From positions 2,914,001 to 2,978,000 of the forward strand of contig NZ_PDJE01000001.1 of NCBI RefSeq assembly GCF_002563955.1: a stretch of DNA of 64,000 nt, given 5' to 3'. This stretch comes from Paramicrobacterium agarici (GTDB taxonomy: Bacteria; Actinomycetota; Actinomycetes; Actinomycetales; Microbacteriaceae). The notes under the pieces were generated by a model. It made no database searches. It had not been told where the DNA came from and was given only the letters and a program-made list of their open reading frames with translations. Positions 1-7,939 of the stretch are shown here, one piece after another. The position numbers and the translations under genes were made by a program. Within the stretch, counting starts at the first letter, position 1. The number at the start of each line of letters is the position of its first letter.

Positions 1-1748
1 GCGAAATCCGGGACGTCACGGACGAGCTCCGAGAAAGTTCCCTGCGCGTCTACTCGACCATCGCGAAGGAAGAAGATCTGATCGGCATCTTTGATGGTTG
101 AGAGCCGATGGGCGACGAGTATCACCGTGACTTCGCCCTGAAGTTCAGAGATTGCGCGCGAAACCGCGGCCTCTGTCCGAGAGTCAAGTGCACTCGTGGC
201 TTCGTCCATCACGAGCACAAGCGGGCGCCCGTAGAGCGCGCGCGCAATCCCAAGCCGCTGGCGTTGCCCACCGGAGAGGGATAGCCCGCGCTCACCAATG
301 GGTGCGTTTATGCCACCGGGTCGCGCTTCGATTGTCTCTAACAGCTGCGCCTGAGCGAGCACTTCGCGTACTCGCTCGTTGTCGACGTCGTCAGTCCAAC
401 TCAAGGCGACATTCTGAGCTACGGTGGCGTCAAAAAGCGCGACATCTTGCGGCACGTATCCGACCCGTGAACGCCACGCTCTCCGGATTGAACGAAGATC
501 AGTTTCATCAAGCGACACAGTCCCCACGGTAGGAGAAATCAGACCAAGGATGAGGTCGATCATCGTCGACTTGCCAGCGCCCGATGAGCCGACGAAGGCC
601 ACCGTGCTGCCGAACGGAACAGTGAAATTGACCGAATCGAGGGCGCGAACGTTGTCGTTCCCGTAGGAGAACGAGACGTCGCTCAGGGCAATGGCGGAAG
701 GACGAGTCGGAATCTCAGCGGTGTCCTCTTCGGAGACTGCTTGCTTGGCACTCTCACCTTCTTGAATCTCGCGAAGCACGATTTCAGCGTGCGGTGCGTT
801 CGCGGTCATCTTGTTCACGATAGTTTGGACCCGGACAATTGAGGGCGCCACGCGAAAACCTGCGAGACCGAACATGGCGATGGCCGCAAGGGCCTGTTCG
901 AGTCCACCTCCGATAAACCCAGCGATGCCTACGAGTACGAAACCGCCGACAATACCCGCTTCGAGAACGTACCGGGGAACCTGTCCATAGAATTGGACAT
1001 CAGCACGGGCGCGCGAACTGTGAACACGTCCTGCTCGCACAACGTCAGAAACCTCAGCAAGTTTGTTGCGAAGGGTGACTTCCTTGAGCGCACCCACCAT
1101 CTCTGTGATCAATCTCGACGTCTGAAGCGTGTATTTGAGGTTGGTTTTACCTGCCTGGCGTGATCGCTTTGCCACGACGATGTAGAGAAGAAGTCCGAGC
1201 AGTCCCATGTACACGAGCGTGATTATCGCGACGACAGGCTGCGCAACCGCAAGAACCACGACAACCGCGATAAAGCTGAGGCTCTCGCCCAATAGCGTTG
1301 ATCCAGGTAGGAGAAAACCTGCCACGATGGCGCCGACACTGCCGTCCGTGAGACGGACGATATCCGACGAGTTTTTCTTCAGCCGTTCTGTCCAAGGTAG
1401 GGCCGTAAACGACTCGAACAGCATTGTGCCGAGCTCTAGCTCATAGGTCGCAAATCGTTTCGTTGCAATGCGCAGAAGGGCTACAGCGCCCACGCCCTTG
1501 AACACAATGAGTGCGCAAACGAGTGCAATCGCCCCGATTAAACCAGGCCCGCCGACTTCTCCGACTATGGGGAGCGTGATGGTCGTCTGGCTGATGAGAG
1601 GCGTTATGACGATCGCTAGCACCCCGAGCGCCGCGGCATCTAGGATCGCCAGGATTCCAAGCCCAACCGAGTAAAGTGTCAGAAAGCGCTTCGCCCGGCC
1701 CGGCAGGATGTTCAAAACATCGCGATAGAGTCCGTAGAGAGCTTTCAT
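1..1748 (-). CDS. ABC transporter, fused permease/ATPase (3' end outside window)
   Basis: Exporter-type half transporter with an N-terminal transmembrane domain and a C-terminal nucleotide-binding domain. About 582 residues are visible and the C-terminus runs off the left edge. Reading leftward, the protein starts MKALYGLYRDVLNILPGR and has hydrophobic helices through roughly residue 320. The ATPase domain follows: Walker A GSSGAGKST near residue 387, signature LSGGQRQRLG near 488, and Walker B LVMDEATSALD near 510. The start codon overlaps the stop of the upstream glycosyltransferase (TAATG), so translation is probably coupled. As the last gene of a glycan operon it is inferred to flip or export a lipid-linked sugar product. 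A peptide or lipid substrate cannot be excluded. Confidence 0.9.
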   Translation of the reverse strand, partial: MKALYGLYRDVLNILPGRAKRFLTLYSVGLGILAILDAAALGVLAIVITPLISQTTITLPIVGEVGGPGLIGAIALVCALIVFKGVGAVALLRIATKRFATYELELGTMLFESFTALPWTERLKKNSSDIVRLTDGSVGAIVAGFLLPGSTLLGESLSFIAVVVVLAVAQPVVAIITLVYMGLLGLLLYIVVAKRSRQAGKTNLKYTLQTSRLITEMVGALKEVTLRNKLAEVSDVVRAGRVHSSRARADVQFYGQVPRYVLEAGIVGGFVLVGIAGFIGGGLEQALAAIAMFGLAGFRVAPSIVRVQTIVNKMTANAPHAEIVLREIQEGESAKQAVSEEDTAEIPTRPSAIALSDVSFSYGNDNVRALDSVNFTVPFGSTVAFVGSSGAGKSTMIDLILGLISPTVGTVSLDETDLRSIRRAWRSRVGYVPQDVALFDATVAQNVALSWTDDVDNERVREVLAQAQLLETIEARPGGINAPIGERGLSLSGGQRQRLGIARALYGRPLVLVMDEATSALDSRTEAAVSRAISELQGEVTVILVAHRLSTIKDADQIFFLRDGRVDAQGTFSELVRDVPDF

Positions 1749-2911
1749 TATTCGACCTCGAAGATGCGGGCGACCATCTTCTGCCACACAGCCACTTGAG
1801 TTTCACCAGATAATGCCCGCGCGTTGTCGCTCGAGTTCTGCTTCCACCGCCGCACGTCCTCAGGCGTCATCGTTTCGAGCGTCTTCTTGAATTCAGCAAC
1901 TTCGAATCCGGCTGCGACCGCGCCGAGCTCATACTCGTCAAGTATGCGCATCATTTCCGGCGATGGCCCAATGATGATCCCCAGGCGCGCTTGAATGTAG
2001 TCAAAGAACTTGTTGGGCAGGCACCATGCCAGGTTGAAGGTGGTTGGCGCGATAATCGAGACTCCCACATCGTACTGATTGAGCGTCTGGACAAGCTCAC
2101 TATACGGAACCGGGTCCTTAAAGCGAATTCGATCACTACCCTCTGCAAGGGCGCGTAGCTTGTCGGAGTACTCGGGGATCTTGTGCATGAGGTAGAGATC
2201 AAGCGTCACGTTCGCTGTTGTGTCGCGAACTGCCTCGATCATCACTTCCAACTTGCGTGCTGGCGCCGCGATACCGCTATGGACAAGGCTGATGGTGTCA
2301 CCGACGTCACCGACAGGAAGCTCCTGGTACGGCGTCGCGTTCGTTACAAGCTCGGGAACGAAATCGAAGTTTCGGGAGTACTCGTCAACGATGCCTTGGC
2401 TGACAGTTCCGACGCCAGCTGCGCGTGCCACATATTTCCGAAGTATCCAGCGGAAGTAGGGCGCGATGAGGAATCGCCACAGTCGCGAGTGCTCGTTCTG
2501 CCGAGGTGCGTATTCATGGAGATCGACCACCACCCCGTGGGTGGAGGGAAGACTCATCGCTAACGGAGCAGTGGCAACATCGTGGGTGATGATGAGGTCC
2601 CACTCCCGACCTTCCAATGCTTTTGCAGCCATCTTGTTTCGTGGCGCCGTGCGATACGTCACCTCGTAGAGGCGAGTTAGCAGAGTGAATGGGTAAATGA
2701 AACGATCCCAGAGGCCGGCCACACCGCGACGCAGAGCAGGCTGTGTGAACTCGATATGCTCGACGACGTCCGCGTGTGGTCTCTCGCCGAAACCCGCGGT
2801 GGTGACCTCGTATTCGTCGACAAATTTGGCGATCTGTTTGAGCGCGCGTGGAGCGCTCTTGATCGGAGTGTACGTGAGTACGAGGATTCTCTTCTTGTTC
2901 GGCACAATCAC
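1748..2911 (-). CDS. GT-B fold glycosyltransferase
   Basis: A 387-residue cytoplasmic glycosyltransferase of the GT4/GT-B type, expected to transfer a sugar from a nucleotide donor to a lipid-linked acceptor. The N-terminal Rossmann half begins IVPNKKRILVLTYTPIKSAPR, and DLHEYAPRQ sits near residues 130-138. The C-terminal donor half has LVHSGIAAPARKLEVMIEA and a late acidic stretch (GPSPEMMRILDEYELG). The start is GTG inside a GTGA overlap with the previous gene's stop, and the end overlaps the ABC transporter start. Compact overlaps on both sides show one operon. Donor and acceptor cannot be read from the sequence. Confidence 0.85.
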   Translation of the reverse strand: MIVPNKKRILVLTYTPIKSAPRALKQIAKFVDEYEVTTAGFGERPHADVVEHIEFTQPALRRGVAGLWDRFIYPFTLLTRLYEVTYRTAPRNKMAAKALEGREWDLIITHDVATAPLAMSLPSTHGVVVDLHEYAPRQNEHSRLWRFLIAPYFRWILRKYVARAAGVGTVSQGIVDEYSRNFDFVPELVTNATPYQELPVGDVGDTISLVHSGIAAPARKLEVMIEAVRDTTANVTLDLYLMHKIPEYSDKLRALAEGSDRIRFKDPVPYSELVQTLNQYDVGVSIIAPTTFNLAWCLPNKFFDYIQARLGIIIGPSPEMMRILDEYELGAVAAGFEVAEFKKTLETMTPEDVRRWKQNSSDNARALSGETQVAVWQKMVARIFEVE

Positions 2912-4089
2912 TGTTTTGTCAGTTTCTTCTGGTGTTCTGAGGCGACGGATTCAAGGATGTTGCAGGCGCTGGTGGCGATCGCTCCGATATCAACATTCTC
3001 GCGCGCCCAAGCCGAAGCACGCTGTCGGTCCGCGCGCGCTTGTTCTCGTTCCAGCATGCTAATCATCGATGTTGCAACTGATTCGACATCGTAATCAGTG
3101 GCGATACCGTAACCGATCGTGTCGATGAACGCCTTTCCAGGACCAGTGCCAGCGTAGATCACCGGCGTACCGCAGCTTGTCGCAGCGTACATCTTCGTCG
3201 GAAACGCGAAGTCGTAGCCACTATCGGGTTTCACCGAGGCGAGAGCCGCCGCTGCGCCTCGCAGCCATCGTGCAACTTCGCTCGGTGTCGTCCGGGGAAA
3301 GACACTGATTGAACCTTCAGGCAAGTCAGCGGCAATCTCCTTGATTACAGGAAACTCGCTTCCCTGCCCGACGAAGACCAAGGCTGCGTCTGGTCGGACG
3401 CGCTGAACGTCCGCGAACGCATCGGCAAAGATCCGGGCACCATGAACCTCAGACGCGGTACCTGTATATACAAAGTACGGGCGCCTGAGATTCTTTGCCG
3501 GGCCCTCAAGTGAAAATGCGGCGAGGTCTGAACCATTCCCGATCGTGCGAACATTTCTAGAGACGCTTAGTTCCCTAAGCCGCTCGCTGACTCCGTCGCT
3601 GACCGATAAAACGCGCTGCGCCCCGCGCATGGCAAATTTCTCGAGCCATCTCACGATCTTCACGACGAAGCTCGGGGCTCCTGCTGTCTGAGACGCGTCG
3701 GACCAGATATCCGCTGCGTAGTACGCGTACGGAACTCGCCGCATTGCGCATATCAGCCGAACGACCGCGCCTGTTGTGGGGGGCGGTTCTGCGAGAACGA
3801 TGTCTGGACGTCGCGCAAAGAGCAACCGCGCCATCAGCGGTATGTCGAAGCTCATGTACTGTGCGTACCCACGCACATAGCCCGCGCGATCACGCAGAAC
3901 CTTTGCCCGCTTTATCTGAACGTTGTCGGGGAACTCAATAAGGCCGGCATTCAGCTGAGAGGGCGGAGCGGACGTAAGTACACAGACAGAATTCCCCGCC
4001 TCCGCGCATGCACGAGCCAGGGCACCCAATCGAAACGATGCCGCCCCGGGCTCTGGAGCGAAGATCCGTGAAACGATAGTGATTCGCAT
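2908..4089 (-). CDS. GT4-family glycosyltransferase
   Basis: A 393-residue GT-B glycosyltransferase. The N-terminus MRITIVSRIFAPEPGAASFR is typical of GT4/WbuB-like enzymes. The C-terminal half contains FVYTGTASEVHG, LVFVGQGSE and a donor-site loop FPTKMYAATSCGTPVI, close to the usual P-x-K-x-x-E-x-x-x-x-G-x-P-V pattern but with Ala in place of the usual Glu. It lies between the sugar-modifying genes upstream and a second glycosyltransferase downstream with a 4-bp overlap. The role is inferred as sequential assembly of a surface glycan repeat unit at the inner face of the membrane. Confidence 0.87.
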   Translation of the reverse strand: MRITIVSRIFAPEPGAASFRLGALARACAEAGNSVCVLTSAPPSQLNAGLIEFPDNVQIKRAKVLRDRAGYVRGYAQYMSFDIPLMARLLFARRPDIVLAEPPPTTGAVVRLICAMRRVPYAYYAADIWSDASQTAGAPSFVVKIVRWLEKFAMRGAQRVLSVSDGVSERLRELSVSRNVRTIGNGSDLAAFSLEGPAKNLRRPYFVYTGTASEVHGARIFADAFADVQRVRPDAALVFVGQGSEFPVIKEIAADLPEGSISVFPRTTPSEVARWLRGAAAALASVKPDSGYDFAFPTKMYAATSCGTPVIYAGTGPGKAFIDTIGYGIATDYDVESVATSMISMLEREQARADRQRASAWARENVDIGAIATSACNILESVASEHQKKLTKQ

Positions 4090-4092
4090 TAG

Positions 4093-5082
4093 CTAGGGAG
4101 CAAGTGCCTCACCGGTACGCGCGGACTCGAGCGCTGCCTCGACGACCTCAAGCGCACGAAGCCCTTGCTGCATTGTGACAACGTCACTCGCCTGCCCGAG
4201 CACTGCGTCGCGAAACGCCTCGTGCTCGACACGAAGTGGCTCGCGCTTGGGGAAGGCGAATCGTGTCACGTCGCCCTCGGAGACGCCCCGGAAAGCGCTC
4301 ACCGACTCCCACTCGAGCGGAATCGTGCCGTTCGCGTAGAAGGTGAGGTCGCCAGTCGCCGTATCCGCCACGAACGCGCCCTTCTCGCCTGTCACCACCG
4401 TGATTCGTTCCTTCATGGGGCTCAGCCAGTTCACGAGGTGGCTGACAACGGCTCCCGAGGCGAGACGACCAGTGACCGCGATCATGTCCTCGTATTCGCG
4501 ACCACTCTTGAATGCAGTCTGCGCGAACACCCGATCGTAGTCGCTTTGCGTCACCCACGCAGTGAGATCGATATCGTGCGACGCGAGGTCCTTCCCGACC
4601 CCCACATCGGCGATGCGCGCGGGGAACGGGCCCTGCCTGCGCGTTGCGACCTGGTAAACGTTGCCGAGTTCACCCGCGGAGAGTCTGCGACGCAGCTCCT
4701 GAAGAGCCGGGTTGAAACGCTCGATGTGGCCTACAGCGCCGACCAGCCCGGCATCGGCGAACGCCTTCGTCATGCGCTGCCCTGCCTCAACTGTCTCGGC
4801 AATTGGCTTCTCGACAAACGTATGCACACCCGCTGCGGCAAGCTTCAGGGCAGCATCCTCGTGGAACCGCGTCGGAACCGCGACGACAGCCATGTCGATG
4901 CTCGCGGCAATCAGCCCCTCCACATCGGGAAGAACCTCGAGACCGCCCGCCACGCCGTGAGGATCTCCGGCCGGGTCGGCAATCGCCACGAGATCGATGC
5001 CCTCGACCTCACGAAGCACTCGAGCATGATGCCGGCCCATCATCCCAGCACCGAGAAGACCGGCTCGAAGTTTTTCAACCAT
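4093..5082 (-). CDS. Gfo/Idh/MocA oxidoreductase, WbpB/WlbA-like sugar 3-dehydrogenase
   Basis: A 329-residue NAD(H)-dependent oxidoreductase. The Rossmann motif GLLGAGMMGRHHARVL is at residues 8-23 and the family EKP motif (FVEKPIAE) carries the catalytic lysine. HIERFNPALQEL matches the WbpB/WlbA type that oxidises C3 of UDP-N-acetylglucosaminuronate. The next enzymes upstream are a DegT aminotransferase and a hexapeptide acetyltransferase, the same three steps as WbpB-WbpE-WbpD, so a 3-keto sugar nucleotide is the likely product. The start overlaps the aminotransferase stop (TAATG). Family is firm; exact substrate is inference. Confidence 0.86.
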   Translation of the reverse strand: MVEKLRAGLLGAGMMGRHHARVLREVEGIDLVAIADPAGDPHGVAGGLEVLPDVEGLIAASIDMAVVAVPTRFHEDAALKLAAAGVHTFVEKPIAETVEAGQRMTKAFADAGLVGAVGHIERFNPALQELRRRLSAGELGNVYQVATRRQGPFPARIADVGVGKDLASHDIDLTAWVTQSDYDRVFAQTAFKSGREYEDMIAVTGRLASGAVVSHLVNWLSPMKERITVVTGEKGAFVADTATGDLTFYANGTIPLEWESVSAFRGVSEGDVTRFAFPKREPLRVEHEAFRDAVLGQASDVVTMQQGLRALEVVEAALESARTGEALAP

Positions 5083-6182
5083 TACGCGCCTGCCTTCGCC
5101 ACGGTGTTCACCGCAGTAACGATGCGTTCGAGATCGCTTCTAGTCAGCGATGGGTGAACCGGGAGCGACACCACCTGCGACGCGGCGCGCTCGGTCTCCG
5201 GCAATTCCAATGCCTCAGCAAAGTGCGCGAGTGACGGAAGACGATGATTCGGGACAGGGTAGTACACACCCGCACCGACGTTGTGCTCTGCTTTCAACGC
5301 GGCGACGAAGCCGTCTCGATCGTCTTCCACCCGGACAGTGTATTGGTGGTACACGTGCACGGCACCTTCAGCGACTGGCGGTGTCACGACCCCCTCAAGC
5401 CGAGCGTCAAGGAACGCGGCGTTTTCCTGACGCTGGGCCGTCCAGCTGTCCACCTTCGACAACTGAACGCGTCCGATCGCCGCATGCACATCGGTCATGC
5501 GGTAGTTGAAGCCGACGAGCTCATTCTCGTACTGGCGCTCCATCCCTTGGTTGCGCAGCAGACGCGCGCGGCGAACCAATTCGTCATCGTCGAGCGAGAT
5601 CATGCCGCCCTCACCACTGGTCATGTTCTTCGTGGGATACAGGCTGAACATGCCGAAGCTACCGAACGTTCCGACGGGTACGCCGTCAAGCGAGGCACCG
5701 TGAGCTTGCGCTGCATCTTCGAACACCAAAACCTTGTGACGGGCCGCGATGGCAGACAGCTCTCGCATGTGTGCCGGGTGCCCGTACAAGTGCACCGGCA
5801 TGATCCCCTTTGTGCGCGGGGTGATTGCGGCTTCCACGGCCTCTGGGTCGAGCGTGAACTGCTCTGGCTCGATATCGACGAAGACGGGAGTGGCCCCGGT
5901 CAGAGCGACGGCGTTGCCTGTCGCTGCGAACGTGAAAGACGGGACGATGACTTCGTCCCCCGGACCGACACCTGCCGCCAGAAGACCAACGTGAAGCCCC
6001 GAGGTGCCCGAGTTCACCGCGACGACAGCGCGTCCTGGCACGAAGTGTTCGGCGAACTCCGTCTCGAAGGCCGCGACTTCGGGCCCCTGAGCGACCATGC
6101 CGCTCCGCAGCACACGATCGACCGCCTCGCGTTCCTCAACTCCGATGATCGGCTTTGCCGGTGGAATGAACGCGTCACTCAC
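5082..6182 (-). CDS. DegT/DnrJ/EryC1 PLP-dependent sugar aminotransferase (WbpE-like)
   Basis: A 366-residue fold-type I aminotransferase. NSGTSGLHVGLLAAGVGPGDEVIVPSF-like cofactor and substrate loops are near residue 60. FEDAAQAHGA contains the Asp/Gln pair that contacts PLP, and the Schiff-base lysine is in YPTKNMTSGEGG. The chosen start is GTG at 6182 (VSDAFIPPAKPI), overlapping the acetyltransferase stop as GTGA. A longer frame upstream would run inside the neighbouring gene. Position between a 3-dehydrogenase and an N-acetyltransferase supports transamination at C3 of a UDP-sugar. Confidence 0.89.
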   Translation of the reverse strand: MSDAFIPPAKPIIGVEEREAVDRVLRSGMVAQGPEVAAFETEFAEHFVPGRAVVAVNSGTSGLHVGLLAAGVGPGDEVIVPSFTFAATGNAVALTGATPVFVDIEPEQFTLDPEAVEAAITPRTKGIMPVHLYGHPAHMRELSAIAARHKVLVFEDAAQAHGASLDGVPVGTFGSFGMFSLYPTKNMTSGEGGMISLDDDELVRRARLLRNQGMERQYENELVGFNYRMTDVHAAIGRVQLSKVDSWTAQRQENAAFLDARLEGVVTPPVAEGAVHVYHQYTVRVEDDRDGFVAALKAEHNVGAGVYYPVPNHRLPSLAHFAEALELPETERAASQVVSLPVHPSLTRSDLERIVTAVNTVAKAGA

Positions 6183-6787
6183 TGTTTTGTTACCTCTTTC
6201 AGCTCTCCGTCGATCTCGACGTACGTCTCGCCGGTCTCGGAACACACCCAGTATCCGCCACTTTCGCTGAGCGGACGCCCGGACGTGCCCACCCAGCCAA
6301 TGCGCCGCGCAGGAACGCCCGCCACGAGTGCGTGATCGGGAACATCCTTCGTCACGACCGCGCCAGCGGCCACGGTCGCCCAGCGACCGATCGTTACCGG
6401 CGCAACACAGACAGCACGCGCGCCGACCGAGGCACCTTGACGGAGGGTGACACCCACCGCTTCCCAGTCGTCTGCCGACTTCTGCGTCCCATCCGAATTG
6501 ATTGCTCGTGGGTACGTATCGTTCGTCAGCACAGCTGCAGGCCCGATGAACACGCCGTCCTCGAGCACGGCCGGTTCGTAAACCAGCGCGTAGTTCTGCA
6601 CCTTGCAGTTGTTGCCGAGCTGCACGCCGGTACCGATGTAGGCTCCTCGACCGACCACGCAGTTCTCCCCCAGCGCTGCGTCCTCGCGCACCTGCGCGAG
6701 GTGCCAGATTGAGGAACCAGCTCCAATCGTCGAACTCTCCGCTACGTCCGCGGTCTCAATAACGCGAACATTCGCGTGAGCAGTCAC
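6179..6787 (-). CDS. Left-handed beta-helix acyltransferase (WbpD/WlbB-like)
   Basis: A 202-residue hexapeptide-repeat N-acetyltransferase. Successive I/V-G-x-x repeats are visible (IGAGSSIWH, VVGRGAYIGTGVQLG, VFIGPAAVLTNDTYPRA, GASVGARAVCVAPVTIGRW), followed by VVTKDVPDHALVAGVPARRIG. The start is GTG at 6787 (VTAHANVRVIE) preceded by an AGAGAGG ribosome-binding site. A longer in-frame extension has no support. It is the first gene of the leftward glycan operon and probably acetylates the 3-amino sugar made by the next two genes. WbpA- and WbpI-type partners are not in the window. Confidence 0.88.
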   Translation of the reverse strand: MTAHANVRVIETADVAESSTIGAGSSIWHLAQVREDAALGENCVVGRGAYIGTGVQLGNNCKVQNYALVYEPAVLEDGVFIGPAAVLTNDTYPRAINSDGTQKSADDWEAVGVTLRQGASVGARAVCVAPVTIGRWATVAAGAVVTKDVPDHALVAGVPARRIGWVGTSGRPLSESGGYWVCSETGETYVEIDGELKEVTKQ

Positions 6788-6855
6788 GAGTGCCTCTCTT
6801 TCATAGGGCGGTGTGGTCGCGCATCTCAGACTAACGGGTCTGTCAGAATGGAACC

Positions 6856-7560
6856 ATGACAACGCCCGCGCCCCCGTCGAGTGCGAGTTCTGGCCCGTCA
6901 GACGTATGGGTTGTTATCCCGCTTTTCAACGAAGCCAGCGTCATCGAGATAGTGATTCGCGACCTTCACCAAGAGTTCAGCAACGTCGTGTGTGTCGACG
7001 ACGGCAGCACGGACGGATCAGCGGAAGCTGCACGTCGTGCAGGAGCAAAAGTTCTGCAACATCCCGTCAATCTCGGCCAGGGCGCATCGCTGCAGACAGG
7101 GTTCGAGTACGTTCTGACGCAACCCGGAGCCCGATACGTCGTCACGTTCGACGCCGATGGGCAGCACCGGGTAGTAGATGCTGCAGAGATGCTCGCGCTC
7201 GCGCGCAATGACAACCTCGCGATCGTGTTTGGATCGCGCTTTCTCGACAAGCGCACGAATCCAGGAATCCTCAAACGGATCATTCTGAAGACTGCTGTCT
7301 GGGTCACCAATATGACTACCGGGCTGCGCCTCACCGACGCGCACAATGGGCTGCGCGTGATTCGGACTGATGCACTCGCCCGTGTCACCCTGGTACAGGA
7401 CCGTATGGCACACGCCACTGAGATCGTGCTGAAACTCGGTCGTACAAAGCTGCCCTGGCGGGAATATCCCGTGGAGCTGCTCTACACGGACTACTCTCGC
7501 GCCAAGGGACAGTCCGTCTTGAACTCCATCAACATCCTCGTCGATCTCATCGTCCGTTAG
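6856..7560 (+). CDS. GT2 glycosyltransferase, dolichyl-phosphate-mannose-synthase-like
   Basis: A 234-residue GT-A enzyme. WVVIPLFNEASVIEIVI opens the fold, VVCVDDGSTDGS and FDADGQH (the DxD metal site) follow, and GSRFLDKRTNPG is typical of the DPM/DPG synthase group. It lacks obvious C-terminal membrane helices. The ATG at 6856 lies 6 nt after a CAGAAT -10-like box, so the transcript may be leaderless. The next gene is a small DUF2304 membrane protein, a common partner of such enzymes. The inferred job is to charge a polyprenyl phosphate with a sugar for later use outside the membrane. Confidence 0.88.
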   Translation: MTTPAPPSSASSGPSDVWVVIPLFNEASVIEIVIRDLHQEFSNVVCVDDGSTDGSAEAARRAGAKVLQHPVNLGQGASLQTGFEYVLTQPGARYVVTFDADGQHRVVDAAEMLALARNDNLAIVFGSRFLDKRTNPGILKRIILKTAVWVTNMTTGLRLTDAHNGLRVIRTDALARVTLVQDRMAHATEIVLKLGRTKLPWREYPVELLYTDYSRAKGQSVLNSINILVDLIVR

Positions 7561-7567
7561 GCGCACC

Positions 7568-7939
7568 GTGCTTATTCAGATCATTCTCGTCATCGGCGTC
7601 ATCGCCGTTGGCATCTTCTTCACGCGCCCGACGGGAAGCGACAGCCACCTTGCGCTTCGACGCTTGTTTCTCGGCTTTTTCGTCTTCGTGGCGATCCTGT
7701 CGATCATCTTCCCGACCTGGCTCACGTGGTTCGCCAACCTCATCGGTGTCGGACGAGGAGCGGATCTCCTGCTCTACGCGCTCGTTCTTGCCTTTCTGGT
7801 CTTCGTGTCGACAACCTACCGCCGCAATGTTCAGATAAACCGCCGCATCACTCAACTTGCTCGGCAAATCACGCTTGCAAAGGCGGCTATCGACGATGTT
7901 GAAGCAGGAGAAGACAACCAGAAGAAGTCCGACGGCTAA
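7568..7939 (+). CDS. DUF2304-family membrane protein
   Basis: A 123-residue protein with three hydrophobic segments (about residues 2-20, 31-48 and 66-82) and a charged C-terminal tail rich in Lys/Asp. Starts with GTG 7 nt after the GT2 gene stops, so the two are co-transcribed. DUF2304 proteins regularly accompany DPM-like GT2 enzymes, and a membrane-anchoring or chaperone role for the transferase is plausible but unproven. Its TAA overlaps the stop of the convergent gene by two bases. Confidence 0.8.
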   Translation: MLIQIILVIGVIAVGIFFTRPTGSDSHLALRRLFLGFFVFVAILSIIFPTWLTWFANLIGVGRGADLLLYALVLAFLVFVSTTYRRNVQINRRITQLARQITLAKAAIDDVEAGEDNQKKSDG

